Source: Mercurialis annua
Lineage: Eukaryota; Streptophyta; Magnoliopsida; Malpighiales; Euphorbiaceae
Assembly: GCF_937616625.2 (NCBI RefSeq)
Contig: NC_065574.1
Location: 10,914,501 to 10,978,500 of the forward strand
DNA: 64,000 nucleotides
Direction of reading: 5' to 3'
Under the pieces are notes generated by a model. The model was not told the DNA's origin. It searched no databases and was given only the letters and a program-made list of their open reading frames with translations. Positions 1 to 11,435 of this stretch are shown in pieces. A program made the translations under genes and the position numbers. Numbering within the stretch: position 1 is the stretch's first letter; each line of letters begins with the position of its first letter.

Positions 1-1373
1 TGGTTTTGATTAAATCAGTTCTCGCAAGTTTACATGTCTACTCAATGTGTAATTTGGCGATTCCTTTTTCTGTTATTGCTTATTTGGAGAGTAATATGCG
101 TATGTTCCTGTGGTCTGGTTCAGCTAATGGTAGGGGGTTGTGCAAAGTAGCTTGGGATACAGTTTGTCTTCCAACTCGTTATGGAGGTCTAAACATTCCG
201 TCTCTGCACTTAAAAAATCAAAGTCTGTTGTTGAAATGGGTTTGGAAGTTAATTTCTTGTGATAAACAATCTATGTGGTTCTTAGTGGTTCGGGATAGCT
301 CTAGACTTAATTCATGGCATGACATTATTAGCACAAATAATAAAAGTTTATCGACAATGTGGCGTGGTATTCGGAAGATTTGTGCAAATAATTCTGACAT
401 TTGGAATCTGTTTTGCGACAACGTTCGATACAAGGTAGGGAATGGAGAAGATATTAAATTTTGGAAAGACATTTGGTTTGAAGGTCAGGTGCTTCCATTA
501 TTTAAAAGTCATTCTCAGCTCTATAATCTTTCCCTGAACCAAGATGATTATTTGAATATTTTAGCAGATAATGAGGGCGGTATTTCTGAGTTAAAATGGA
601 AGAGGAGATTGCGGGTGGGAGAAGCTCACTGCTGGGAGAATCTTCAGGGTATGTTTGGGCAGATCCGTATCATTTATGATCAGCCAGACCGTCCACTTTG
701 GTGCAGCAAAGAAGTCAGATTTAGCTCTTCAAGTTTCTGCTCCTTGAATCTTGGCAGAATTGACAGCAACGTCAGTTTTCTGGTGTGTGTTTGGAATAAA
801 AAAATCCCGCCGCGTATACAGTTCTTCACTTGGCTATTATATAGAGAGCGTCTATCTTCGAATTGGTTCCTTTTTCAGCGGGGTTTGCTTGCCGAAGACC
901 AGCAATTTTGTAGTTTGTGCACCGTAAGGGAGACGGGGCTTCATATAGTCCTACATTGCAGCAAAGCATGGGTTTTTTGGTGTATAATGCTTAGCCGTAT
1001 TCAGATTTCAGGTTGGTCGGCTCCTCCGAGTATTGATGCCTTCTACTTTGAATGGATTTCTCTTGCAAAACCAAAGTTCAGAAATTTGTGGGGAACTATT
1101 TGGTTTATTAGTGTTTGGGAGCTTTGGAAAGCGAGGAATAAAAGAGTTTTCGCGGATACAAGCACGAGTTACAAGGACTTGGTTTTTCTTTGTATTTCTA
1201 AGGGTGTGATTCATTATAGATATCACAATCCATCTTTTCCGTATAGTGGTAATGATGTTTTTAGGAGTTTAGATTTCATTTTCCGGACATAGTTTGATTT
1301 CTTGTATTTTCTCCTTTTGCCAACCGCGTCTTGTGGTTGTGCTAATATATCTATCATTTACCAAAAAAAAAAA
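1..1373 (+). mobile_element. 3' part of a LINE retrotransposon ending in poly-A
   Basis: The ORF2 fragment is followed by a short 3' UTR and an 11-nt A-run at 1363-1373. The 5' part is outside the window. 1374-1570 holds nothing I recognise. Confidence 0.75.
3..1292 (+). CDS. LINE (L1-type) ORF2 C-terminal fragment, cut by window edge
   Basis: This is the C-terminal part of a plant LINE polyprotein. The frame is already open at the window edge, so no start is assigned, and it runs about 429 codons to a TAG. It opens with the post-RT segment typical of plant L1 elements (LIKSVLASL, FLWSG, WDTVCLPTRYGGLNIPSL). It then carries a zinc-binding RT-associated domain with the FTWLL block and a C-x2-C...H-x3-C signature (CSLC...HIVLHC). 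The RT catalytic core would lie off the left edge. About 70 bp after the stop an A-run (1363-1373) marks the 3' end of the insertion. There is no RNase H domain after the zinc-binding domain, unlike the LINE at 55-58 kb. It is an element gene, not a host gene. Confidence 0.85.
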   Translation, partial: VLIKSVLASLHVYSMCNLAIPFSVIAYLESNMRMFLWSGSANGRGLCKVAWDTVCLPTRYGGLNIPSLHLKNQSLLLKWVWKLISCDKQSMWFLVVRDSSRLNSWHDIISTNNKSLSTMWRGIRKICANNSDIWNLFCDNVRYKVGNGEDIKFWKDIWFEGQVLPLFKSHSQLYNLSLNQDDYLNILADNEGGISELKWKRRLRVGEAHCWENLQGMFGQIRIIYDQPDRPLWCSKEVRFSSSSFCSLNLGRIDSNVSFLVCVWNKKIPPRIQFFTWLLYRERLSSNWFLFQRGLLAEDQQFCSLCTVRETGLHIVLHCSKAWVFWCIMLSRIQISGWSAPPSIDAFYFEWISLAKPKFRNLWGTIWFISVWELWKARNKRVFADTSTSYKDLVFLCISKGVIHYRYHNPSFPYSGNDVFRSLDFIFRT

Positions 1374-1570
1374 GAATTCAAAAGAGTGAGAAAAAGCATT
1401 ATATATGTCTATTCAAAATTAGAAAAAGATATTCCGGTCCCGCCAATTCCTAATCTTCACGCTAATTTTCATCACGTTTTGATTAATATTATTGTTTGAT
1501 CGCTAAAGTCTTGAGTGTGCGTCTCATTCCCCCTCTCATAAGTCCTATAATCAATAGTTTTCCCCTAGGT

Positions 1571-2036
1571 AGCACGGAAACGGAAACGGGAAACGGAAAC
1601 GATACGAAACGGACACGGGAAAACGAAAGTTTTTCAAAATGAAGGACACGAAACGTGGGGGAAACGTGTAAATAACAAAAATGTAGGGATATATTTATAA
1701 AAATATTATCTAAATATTTATGATAATTAACAAAATAATCAATTTTAATATACTGAATATTTAAAATTTTATAAATATATAAAAAAATATAATATAATTC
1801 AACACAAATAAGTATATTTGATGTATTGTGGGCAATGCGAATGTAAAATTTATGATAACTAGTTAGATTTTTTTATTTGTGGGTAATAATTTTAATTTTT
1901 TTATAAATTTTTAATTTTATTATTTACGGAAACGGCCCGAAACGTTTCGTACGGGTGTCCAAGAGTTTCCGGTTTCCGAAACGTTTCCGAAACGTTTCCG
2001 AAACGGGAAACGCAACTTTGTCGAAGTTTCCGTGCT
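1571..2036. repeat. MITE-like element with CGGAAAC-rich inverted ends
   Basis: AGCACGGAAAC at the left end is matched by GTTTCCGTGCT at the right end. Both ends hold short tandem copies of GGAAAC or CGTTTCC, and the centre (1680-1920) is almost pure AT. No clean target duplication was found, so the superfamily is open. Confidence 0.6.
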
Positions 2037-2103
2037 TCTTAAAAACTTCATATTATGGACTATAAATTTGTGGACCATTTCAGAAAAATTTATCATATAT
2101 AGG

Positions 2104-2465
2104 TATGTCTTTAAACTTTGCATTAAGCAGGTCAACATAACTATGTCTCATTTGTTAAATATATTAAAATTTTAAAATTTTACCAGTTTGGTCCATCATC
2201 TTTTTAAATGTTACCAAATATATTCACGACTTATTTAAAGCTGACATGACGCATTATGTACATATATATTTTATCCTACTTATATACATTATCTTGCCAC
2301 ACAGCTACAAACTAAACCGAAATGTATTTGGTAACACTTAAAGAGATAACAGACCATTAGTCAAAATTGTAAAATCATACTCTCTTTTTAAAAGATTGTG
2401 CAAATGCATGTCATATTTGCATTAAGTGGGTCAACACAACCAGTAATTTTTTTAACAAATATATT
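2104..2465. repeat. Direct repeats around an inverted-repeat element
   Basis: Two direct copies of a segment beginning GCATTAAG(C/T)(A/G)GGTCAACA, at about 2121 and 2420, flank a palindromic core near 2190-2365 (GTCCATCATCTTTTTAAATG against a near complement ending in AGACCAT). This looks like an old MITE within a small duplication. 2466-2717 is T-rich non-coding sequence downstream of XIP-A. Confidence 0.4.
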
Positions 2466-2717
2466 GTCCTCATTCAAATTTTAAAATCACTCTATAACTA
2501 ATATAATTTTCTTAAAATTAGTCTATAACTGATTGTTTTTTTTTTTTAAATCATGGGCAAATTGATAAGAACCATAAAACCTAATTTTATTTTTGGAATT
2601 ATAGAGACCTTTTTTTTTTTGAAACTATATAGACCTTTTTTAACAGTTAAAAAAACATACCACTAATTTAGCAATAAATTCCTTAACTTTTCCTTCAAAA
2701 AAAGTGGAAGATTCAGA

Positions 2718-3771
2718 TCACAAACAAGAAGCCCTAACAATCTGCACCAAATCTTCTTCCTTTTCTGCTCTTACAAACCCCTGCTTTGGTATCACGATAC
2801 TATATGCATAATAAACAAAGCAAGACAAAAATGATCCAACCCAGAAAACCCAATGCCCATCCCACAACGAACCACCAAGCAAGATTGCAGGAGCTAAACA
2901 CCTAGCCGGGTTTAGCCCGACGCCACCATATCCGACTCGCCCAGTCACGGTGGTCGACACAAAAACCGACACTGCATAAGCACCTGATATCATTACACAA
3001 ACCATAATCAACCCTAGATCCTGACACTTCCTCTTGTCCAAAAGAACTGTCATAGCGATATACAGAACAAGAAACGTGCATGAAAATTCGACCATTAATG
3101 CAGTCCCCGCACTAACTCCTTCACCATTTTCATTAACGACGCAGCCACCTAGGGCATACTTATGCGCTGCTTCAGGATTCATGACACTCTTTAATATAAC
3201 AAACCCTAATATGGCTCCGAATATCTGTGCTAAGCTGTAGAAGAGAGCGCGAACAAAAGTTATGATGCCTTTTAAAGCTGCCATGAAAGCGATCGATGGG
3301 CTAAAGAAACCTCCTGATAAAGGAACTGTTGCCATAAGCCAAAAGAAGGCGATGAAGAAGACGACTATTGGTATAATAAGCTTTGGATCGGTCTGCTGTG
3401 AATCCAAGCATGCGATAATTGTTGTTGAGAGAGTGAACAAAAATGTTGCTGTTGCTACTAGCTCCGTCATTGCTGCCCTCCACATCTATAACGAAGGAGA
3501 ATGAAATCTATGAGAAGACAATACATTAGGGTTTATAATTTACAAATGCTATTTTGGATGAACGTTTAATTCACTTGTTGCCGTAACTAACAACTACAGT
3601 TGAAACTCTAGAGAGTCAATTATCATCTTTGATAAAAAAAATACTTACCTCTGGTGAATAAACTTCGTCGATGCCAATGCGAGTAAGAAAAGATGAGCTT
3701 GAAGATCGTCTGGCCTTAACATTATTTGAAGCCTCGACTGAAATTGAGAGTGCTTCATTTTCCAATACCAT
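2718..3771 (-). CDS. XIP-A, X intrinsic protein aquaporin (two exons)
   Basis: Predicted aquaporin of 296 aa. Exon 1 is 3771-3649 (41 codons), the intron 3648-3486 (163 bp, GTAAGT...AG, phase 0) and exon 2 3485-2718. The first Met of exon 2 (MWRA) is internal: the paralogues have V/I-W-R-A there, directly after the splice. The 41-residue N-terminus is Ser-rich and cytosolic; six hydrophobic segments follow. XIP hallmarks are LGGC at about 153-156 and NPARC at 233-237. The first NPA box reads S-P-S (about 103-105), which is unusual. The family sits mainly in the plasma membrane and moves small uncharged solutes (glycerol, urea, boric acid, H2O2) with weak water transport; this gene's substrate is inferred only. 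XIP-D has the same intron layout and is its closest relative here. The intron holds a SINE-like 3' segment. Confidence 0.93.
3577..3640 (+). repeat. SINE 3'-end fragment inside the XIP-A intron
   Basis: The segment with CCGTAACTAACAACTA, then GAGAGTCAATTATCATC and an A-run matches the segment at 32935-32998. It also matches the tail half, in reverse orientation, of the full SINE at 27579-27710. Confidence 0.5.
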
Positions 3772-3807
3772 GGCTAAAGGTATGGCTCTTGTTCCCCAAA
3801 AATCATC

Positions 3808-3816
3808 TTATTTATA
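3808..3816 (-). promoter_or_regulatory. TATA box of XIP-A
   Basis: On the minus strand this reads TATAAATAA, about 40 bp upstream of the ATG, implying a very short 5' UTR. The same box sits at the same distance upstream of the dead XIP exon (19135-19144), so it predates the duplication. Confidence 0.6.
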
Positions 3817-3974
3817 GGCGTAAAGTGAGCTTATCAGTGCTTTCAATAATGTACCCAATAATTTGTATCTGATATCATCAAAATTAACACATTACCAAAG
3901 TGCTTAGGTACGTCCAACATTATCAGTCGTGTCCTATGTGGAAAGTTAAAGTAGACCATATATGGTAAAAAAAA

Positions 3975-4106
3975 GGTTTTAAAAGATAATTGATCCACTC
4001 ATACAAACAGAAAAAGCGAACGTTTCAAGCAAAAGTTTTTAAATGATTAATTGATCCACTAATACAAACAGAAAAAAGCGAAGGTTTCAAGCAAAAGTTT
4101 TCTAAA
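3975..4106 (+). repeat. Tandem duplication of about 60 bp upstream of XIP-A
   Basis: Two units starting at about 3985 and 4045 each contain TTGATCCACT, ATACAAACAG, an A-run and GCGAA. They differ by a few substitutions and small indels. They lie about 220-340 bp upstream of the XIP-A start. A single diverged copy of this stretch is present upstream of the dead XIP copy (about 27840-27885). Confidence 0.75.
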
Positions 4107-4782
4107 ATAATTTTAAATTATTGAACTTGAACACGTGATTTTTTTTTAAATTACATTATTCACATCATTTAATGATGCGTTTTTAAATAAATCCTAACAA
4201 TAAAATAAATAAAAAAATTGTAGACTGTTGTACTTTTAATTGAAATTACAACGTGCAAAAATTTAAATTTATCTTACTATTAGATATTTTGTTTTATCCT
4301 CCGAACTACGTGACATACTAAATCTATCTATAAAATTCTCTTAAAATAGCTTTACAAGAGATTTGATTTTCTCGAATCATAGTGATGCTAATATATACGA
4401 AAAATGTATTTCTCTAGTAATAATTATATAATATTTTCTATATTTATTACGAATAATTTTATTTAATCCATCTATTTTAATTCATTTTATTATACCACCT
4501 GACATGGCAACAATCGAGTGGATTAATTTAAAGAGAAAAATTAAAGCGTATATTTTTGGATAAAAATTCAACAAATAAAAGCATATCACATAAAACCATG
4601 TAACAAGGTGGGTTAAAAATAGGTGGGTGAAAAGGAAGAGACAAAAAAAAAGTGAAAAAAAAATAAAAAGAAGAGAGTAATGAGGAGTGTGAAGAAAAGG
4701 TGGTAGATGGGTTCTATGGAGAAGGAATATTCATTTGAAAAGGGAGAAAGAACTGTTGATAAAAATTATGCTCACGAAGAAG
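4107..4782. other. AT-rich stretch, no recognised feature
   Basis: Non-coding, with short A-rich and purine-rich runs (4620-4700). I see no gene or clear repeat boundary. Confidence 0.5.
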
Positions 4783-5192
4783 TGAAGGAACTTTCACTAA
4801 CTCACTTGGTTTAAAAATGTACAGTTCACGGGAAGTATATGAGGAAGTTAATGTGAGAAAGTTAATATTAATTTGTATTACTTGGTTTACCGAATAATTT
4901 CACAGAAAGTTACATTTTATTTTTAATTAATTAAAATTTAAAGACAATATTACCCTCAATAACTAAATTGGCTAATTAAATGTAAGGATATAATAGTGTT
5001 TTAATTAATTTAACTAGGGAAGATGAACTTACCTAGATTTTGCTAGGAAAGTCATTTTCCTAGTCAAAGAGAAGTCAACCCCTTAACTTCCCGGGAAGTA
5101 GATTGGCAAAAGTGAACCAAGTGAGAAAAAATGCTATTTCTCGAAAAATTAAACTTCCTTAGTGAATTTACTCCCAACCAAGTGAGGCCTAA
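4783..5192. repeat. Possible MITE with CTCACTTGG / CCAAGTGAG ends
   Basis: AACTCACTTGGTTT near 4800 is opposed by AACCAAGTGAG copies near 5120 and 5180, with complementary sequence further in (ACGGGAAGT / CCCGGGAAG). The palindrome is imperfect and no target duplication was found. Confidence 0.35.
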
Positions 5193-5567
5193 TAGAAGAG
5201 CAAAAGGAGTCCTTCGTGAATCAGGTCTCTCAGATTTTATTGGAGTTTTCTAACTTGTTGTTGATGGTGGAGCTAAATCTGACGAAACTAATATCACCCT
5301 TCCACAGGCTGATATTCGGACATCACTCAATTTAGGTTTGAAATGTTTGATAAGTCGATAAGGATGAGAACTAAATCTTGGCTCACTGGTCTGAAAAGAA
5401 AAATTACAGATCTGGGTCTACCAACTACCAATCTTGCTGCCTCATCATCATCGAAGAATGTTGAGAAAGAATATACTCATTCTGTTAAGAAGAAAATATT
5501 TCTGAAGCTGATCCTGAAACTACTGAACCTTTGGCTTTAAATATTTCTCTTTATACTAAAGCTGATC
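5193..5567 (+). other. Unidentified sequence with a short open frame
   Basis: Less AT-rich than its surroundings, with an open frame of 65 codons at 5343-5540 that I cannot assign. The hAT element inserted into it: the sequence resumes after 15585 and runs into a LINE-like tail ending at 16281, so this may be the upstream part of a decayed LINE. Confidence 0.3.
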
Positions 5568-6756
5568 AGTCCAACTAGGGGTGAGCAAAAACCGAACCAC
5601 TCCGTAAAACCGAACCGAACCGAGTCAAAATAAATTACGGAGTGGTTAAATCGGTTATAGCGGTGTGGTTATTCTGGGTTTTTGCGGTTTTTGGTTATGA
5701 TTTGGTTTCAGGGCTCGGTTAACCGAACCGAAAAACCGAGGAAGCAAAACGACGTCGTTTTGTTTTAGGTATAGGGGTAGTATAAATACTCCCCTTAAAA
5801 ATTTCTTAACCCTAAATCACTCGACCTCACCGACACTGAAACGCTCAAACCCTAACGCTCTCTCCTCTCGACTCTCTGTTCGCTACTCTCTCTAATCAAA
5901 GAAAACCTAAATGTTATCCTCTCTCAGCCTCTTATTACCTTCTGTTCTTCTCTCTAATGGATTTACTGTCTGATAAACGTGGTGTGCTGTGAAACCCTAA
6001 ATGTTAAACTGAGATAAACCATCGTTTCTCTCTAGTACAGCAAAGTGAAACCCTAATTCACTCTGATGTTTAATAGATGAAATCTCTGGTGATTTTGTGA
6101 AGAAATACTCGACCTTAAAGGTAAACAATGTCCGATTTAGAGTTATTTCAATTTTTTTATTAATATTGGATTTAATCTATTGAATCTAACCTTTTTTCTT
6201 GTTTTGTTGTTTATTGTTACATATCTTGAATTTCTTACCAAAAAGACCAGATTAATAGGTATGTATATGAGTATATCTCGGTTGCTTATTTGTTTATTAT
6301 GATAAAACCCATAGTTTATGGGTTTTATCAGTCTGGTACTGCAATGGTTTATCTCAGTTTGCTAATTTGCTTCTTCTCTTCTGTTTTTTCTTTCATGTAC
6401 AACTTGTCAAAGCTTGTTTGGCAAAAGGACTTGTGTGGAAGCTTTGAAAGGATTATATTAAAGTAATATGACTTTTACTAAGGCTGGATCATCTTTTTAT
6501 TGGTCGGATTTTATTTCTGTGATTTCAATTTTGTGGTGGAAGCTTAAGCTTGATATTCTGTAATCTGTAGTGATGTTTGAGTTTTGTCTGTACATTTCTT
6601 CATGGTTGGCTATCTGAGTTTTTTTGTCCTTGTCTTTATTTATGTAGATGGAACCTGAAATGGTGATTCACCAAACAGATAGCCAACTTGAGCCTACAAT
6701 TGGCCAAGAAGGACCTGATGTGGAAGCTATACCTGACCCTGTTTGTGCTGGCCAGA

Positions 6757-8860
6757 ATGCAAATGCTAATGTGGAAGCAAATCCAAAAAAAAAGAAAGGA
6801 GTCACAACAGAGATCAGTGGTATGGGACCATTTTGATTCCATTAAAGATTCAAATGGTGTTACTTTGCAAGCTAAATGTAAGTACTGTGCTCGTATCTAT
6901 AACTGTCATGCCAAAGAAAATGGCACATCTACTTTGAGGAGTCATATGCTTAGATGTAGTAAACACCCACACACTGTAGAAACTAGGCAAGCTCTGCTAT
7001 ATTTTCAGCCTGTTGTGAATGCTGGTTGTGTTGCTGGTCCTGAAATGTTTAATGTTGCTTCATGGAAATTTGATCAGGATGTTGTTAGACAAGTTGTTGC
7101 ATATATGATAGTAGTTGATGAATTGCCCTTTAAGTTTGTTGAGAAACAGGGTTTTAGAAGGTTAATGAGTGTAGCTTGTCCAATGTTTAAAATCCCTTCC
7201 AGATTTACTGTGAATAGAGACTGTTATGGCTTGTTTATTGAGGAGAAATTGAAATTGAAAAATATTCTAAAAACAAGTACACAAAGAGTCAGTTTAACTA
7301 GTGACTCATGGACATCTAACCAAAGACTGAATTATATGTGTGTAACTGCTCATTACATAGACAATGATTGGAAGCTTAATAAAAAAATCATATCCTTTGT
7401 CCCTTGTTCTAAGCATAAAGGTGAGCATTTGGATAAGGCATTAGAAACTTGTTTGCAAGAGTGGGGGTTTAAAAATATATTCTCTGTGACCCTTGATAAT
7501 GCTGAGAACAATACTGCTGCTATGTCCTTTTTTATGAAAAAAATGATAAGTTGGGGTGGTACTACTATTAGATGTAAGTATGCACACATGAGATGTATTG
7601 CTCACATTCTGAATCTGGTTGTTTCTGATGGTTTGAAAGAGTCTGGTACTTCATTTGAAAAAGTTAGGAGGGCAGTTAGATACATTAAGAATTCACCACT
7701 TAGGTTGAGTGAATTTAAAGAATGCAAAGAGTCCACTGAAACTGTTTGTAAGCGTTTTTTGTGTCTTGATGTATCAACTAGGTGGAATTCAACATATCTT
7801 ATGTTGAGTACTGCTTTACTATATCAGATAGTGTTTGAAGAGTATGAGGATGTGGAGTCCATTTTTAAGAAAGACTTAGGTGATGATGTGCCTAGTGTTA
7901 GTGATTGGGAAAATGTTAGGGAGTTGTGTGGTATGTTAGAATGCTTTTATAAAATGACATTGAGAATTTCTGGTTCTCTTTATGTGACTTCTAACAACCA
8001 TTTAAATGAGATATCCGATTTGTGTACAATTCTCCAAGATTGGATTGCTTCTAGTGATGTGTCATTAAGGTTAATGGGAACTAAAATGAAAGCAAAATTT
8101 GACAAGTATTGGGGTGATCCAGTAATTATGAACAAACTGATATTCTTTGCTATCATTTTAGATCCTAGGGATAGAATTGTGTACATGGAGTATACCTTGA
8201 CTCAGATGTATGGTTCTCATAATGGGAAATTCTTGTTTACTTGTGTGATGGATGACTTGGTTGAGCTGTTTAATGACTATGATCTCCAATATAAGAAAGA
8301 ATTGGAAGTTGCTGGGCAGAGTGCCTCATCTGAAATTCTTGACCAATTCTCTCAAGCCAATTCTGTGTTAAAGGAGAGGTTTATGCAGCAAATGTTGGAG
8401 ACTGGTGGTGTGGGTAGAAGCAAGAAATCAGAACTGGATGTCTATTTAAGTGAGCCATTAGTTCCTAATGATGGGAACTTTGATATTCTGAAATGGTGGA
8501 AGTACAATTCTCAGAGGTTCCCAGTCCTCTCTAGAATGGCCCGAGATATACTTGCAGTACCAGTCTCCGTAGTTGCTTCAGAGTCTGCTTTTAGCACTGG
8601 TGGAAGAGTGCTTGATGACTTTAGAAGCTGTCTAACTCCTAAGATTGTGGAGGCCTTAATTTTCACTCAAGATTGGCTAAGAGATCCATCAAAGCCTGTT
8701 TCTGTTGAGCAGACTTTGGAAGAGTTGGAAGAGCTGGAAGAAGGTAATTTTTCTACTTAATTTGTTTTATTTTTGTTCTTTTAATTATAATGTTTGCTGA
8801 CTTGTTTATGTTTTTTATTTTGCAGGTTTTCAAGATCCAGCAAATCCTAAATATGATTAA
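6757..8860 (+). CDS. hAT transposase (BED zinc finger, C-terminal dimerisation domain)
   Basis: Transposase of the Ac-like hAT family. A BED-type finger lies near the N-terminus (VWDHF..., CKYC, then H and C in LRSHMLRC). The RNase H-like core follows (DSWTSNQ, DVSTRWNSTY), then the hAT C-terminal domain (ELDVYLSEP, DILKWW, SVVASESAFSTGGRVLDD). The long frame opens upstream without ATG, and 6757 is its first in-frame ATG. A better N-terminus starts at ATG 6648 in another frame and hits a stop at 6834-6836; an indel in the A-run near 6790 probably separates the two. The 3' end fits an intron 8744-8825 (GTAATT...TTGCAG) giving a C-terminus GFQDPANPKYD; unspliced, it stops at 8760. Apart from the N-terminal shift the frame is intact, so activity is possible. 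Confidence 0.85.
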
Positions 8861-9134
8861 CAATTTGTCTTTAACTATTTGATCTTTTTTATCATTTCTT
8901 GCTGCATCATGATTTCCTAATCAGTGGAAGCTTTTGCTCCTTTTGGCATTTCTGATATACTTACTGCATTTCTGTTCTTGCCTTGCTGCATCATTAATTA
9001 TCTGTTCTTGCCTTGCTTGCTATAATGATATATTGGCTTAGACATTGTAGAGATCTTGGTTGGTACTTGGTATGATGCTTCTGTTATGATTTGCTTTGAT
9101 TTCTCTGTTTGTTTTATGCTAATGGCTATGATGA
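8861..9134 (+). other. hAT 3' non-coding region
   Basis: T-rich sequence with repeated GCTGCATCAT and GATGCTTC words between the transposase gene and the duplicated block. No other gene seen. Confidence 0.6.
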
Positions 9135-9695
9135 TGCTTCCACATTTAAGTTACAATACTATAGGTTGTAAACTGTTGAGGGATTTGATATATGCCACCT
9201 TTTTATGATCTTTAGTGTTCCTACTTGGTACACTTTTAACATCTGAGCTTTATTAGCAATAGACATTGATGAGGTCTGTTAAATGCAGTGACTGCAAATT
9301 GTAGTTGCTGCATATTGTGTTTGATTTCTCTGTCTTGAGCTAATTTATCATTTCCTTTGGCAATGATGAAGCTTCCACTTTAAGTCTAGAATTGCTTCTC
9401 TTTTAGTTGTGTGACATAAGTTATTTGTTGCCTTCAAAAAAGTGAGTTTATTTGGTGACTTAAAATCTATGAAAGATGAGTCAAATTTTTATTATTTAAC
9501 CAGTTAGTACTCCATTTTGAGTCAATGTTTTCTTCTTATTACACATTGATTGCTTTTTTTGGTTTACTTTGTTTTGCAGCTGCATTATTTTTGCTTTTTG
9601 GGAACTAATGGTGTAGAGTAGACTGTGGAAGCTGCATTTTTTGTACACTGAAATTTGAAGATATGTATATTTAAGTCTAACAAGGCAATTTGTAA
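9135..9695 (+). repeat. Left copy of a 561-bp duplicated hAT segment
   Basis: Almost identical to 14634-15194 at a constant offset of 5499 bp, with a handful of scattered substitutions. The last 15 bp (CAAGGCAATTTGTAA) are repeated at once at 9696-9710, after which the sequence switches to retroelement DNA at 9711. Confidence 0.95.
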
Positions 9696-10118
9696 CAAGG
9701 CAATTTGTAATCGAGCTAGACATCTCAAGGGTGGGCTCGATTCGAGCCCACCTTTATTAAGGGGGGGGGGGATTTTTTTTTTCCTTCTTGGCTTTGAAAT
9801 GTTCCTATTGGTTGGTGTTTTAAGGCTCATGGATTGATGAGGTGTTTAAATCGTGGCCTTCAAATTAGAAACACACTTCACAACAATTAATGGCATGGCA
9901 AAATCTCCACCCCTCATCTCATATTTTTCAAATCTTACCCCAAAAAGAACTCCAACACTTCTTCTTCTCCAAATTCTTTTCCATAATTATCCAAAACTCC
10001 ATAGCCAAGAACTCCATTCTCTTTCTTCTAGCAAAAATTTTCCAAGCTCTATCTCTACCATTTTTAAGCCAAACTCAAAACTAAACACATTTCCAAACAC
10101 CCTTTTCCCTCCTCTACA

Positions 10119-11435
10119 ATGTCCCGGAATACAAGAGCAAGCCGAGCCTCCAAGCAAAAATCCATACCTCCTAGTGAGCAAGAATTTCAAGATGAGCTAC
10201 CACCACAACCTATCCGTTCATCGAAGAAAACAACCAATTTCGGGGCTCTCTCATGGAAATACAAGGCACCCTTCGAAATCCGCTCGGTTAGTGAGGGTGA
10301 ACGCTATGAGAAGCTTAAGGAATTTGGTGTCACCGATGCGTATGAAATTTGTTGGATGACTATGGAAAAATTGGGCATTCATGAGAAGTTGGATGATCTC
10401 ATTCAATTCCTTTTTCTTGACAAGTTGATAAGGATACCGCATGAGCAATGCGAAGCACTCACATACGAATTCTTCACTATAATTGAGTCCACCACCGACA
10501 CTTCTATTACCTTTCGGTTGGACGGCAAGGAGCGGGAATATTCCATGATCAACTTGTATCAAGATTTTGGGTTCACCGACTTAGGGATGAAAGAATTGTC
10601 GCATAAGGGTGATTTTGATGCAAACGTGATATGGAACAAGGCATCGGGGAAACCAAGCTACGACTCACACTTTTCCAAGTTGAAAGAAGTTCGGGATATT
10701 GCCACTATAATCTTGCTTAAGTGGTACGGCTACACCTTCTATGGACGCCATGAGCATCACAAAGTAGCACGGTCGGATTTGTTCCTTTTGCAAGCTTTGA
10801 ATCACCCAATGGAACGAGAGAAGCAAGTGCATTTGGCGTATCGGTTGATGAAGTTGCTCCAAGAGGAGCCTAAAGCTTAAAAGAAGAAAGGATTCGGATG
10901 GTTGGTGTTGTTTTTGGCACGAAAAGATCCGGAGTTTGATGAAAGCAAGTATCAAATTCAACCGCCACGAATGATAGACATGGATCACTTGAGTATCGGA
11001 GGGTATGTGAGAAAGGAAAGAGTTGTGGGAAAGTACAAGCATGATAATTGGGTGGAAGCACATCCCGGCGAACCAATTCCGCCTAGGTTGCGCGCATCGC
11101 CAAGGCAAGAGGTAGAGCCGAGGCGAGCTAAAGAGCCGGTGAGGAGGAAAGACAAACATGCAGCCGGAACAAGCGCCGAAGGAGGAGCAATACCGGAGGG
11201 CGTGCAATGGGAGCCTCCCGCTCCTAATGTGGATACAAGGAATGACTTTGAAGCCGCCCAACTCCGATTCATGGAGGATCAACGCAAGATGTGGGCACGT
11301 ATGGAATATCGCATGACGACGCTTCATGATCGACAAAGGCGCCACGAGGAGAAATTACGTGACTATTTCAATGCCCCGGGGGCGCCGGCTTATCCATCTC
11401 CAACTCCATCGCCCGAACCACCGGAATTCGACTAA
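10119..11435 (+). pseudogene. ORF1-like protein of a non-autonomous LTR element, one in-frame stop
   Basis: A single reading frame from ATG at 10119 to a stop at 11433-11435, broken once by TAA at 10878-10880. The frame on both sides is the same, so one base change would account for the break. The product would be about 437 aa. It resembles the 'putative plant transposon protein' ORFs common in pol-less plant LTR elements (from memory of the family). Visible blocks are FGVTDAYEICWMTMEKLG, VRDIATIILLKWYGYTF and, after the stop, SIGGYVRKERVVGKYKHDNW. The tail is Pro/Arg-rich and ends with a Pro-Ser-Glu repeat (YPSPTPSPEPPEFD). Function unknown. Its C-terminal tail has a counterpart in the young element at 24195-24263. 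Confidence 0.7.

Noticed and set aside
3301..3504. Antisense open frames over XIP-A exon 2
   Set aside because: Shadows of the XIP coding sequence; no motif of their own.
6301..6329. Perfect 13-bp stem hairpin as a terminator
   Set aside because: GATAAAACCCATA and its complement form a hairpin in the hAT leader, but intrinsic terminators of this kind are not used by plant nuclear genes.
9711..10118. A 5' LTR for the pol-less element
   Set aside because: The sequence does not start with TGATAGGAG and shares nothing with the LTR at 13107-14633.
9853..10359. 168-codon open frame overlapping the ORF1-like gene
   Set aside because: It reads another frame across the leader and the start of the ORF1-like gene and has no recognisable domain.
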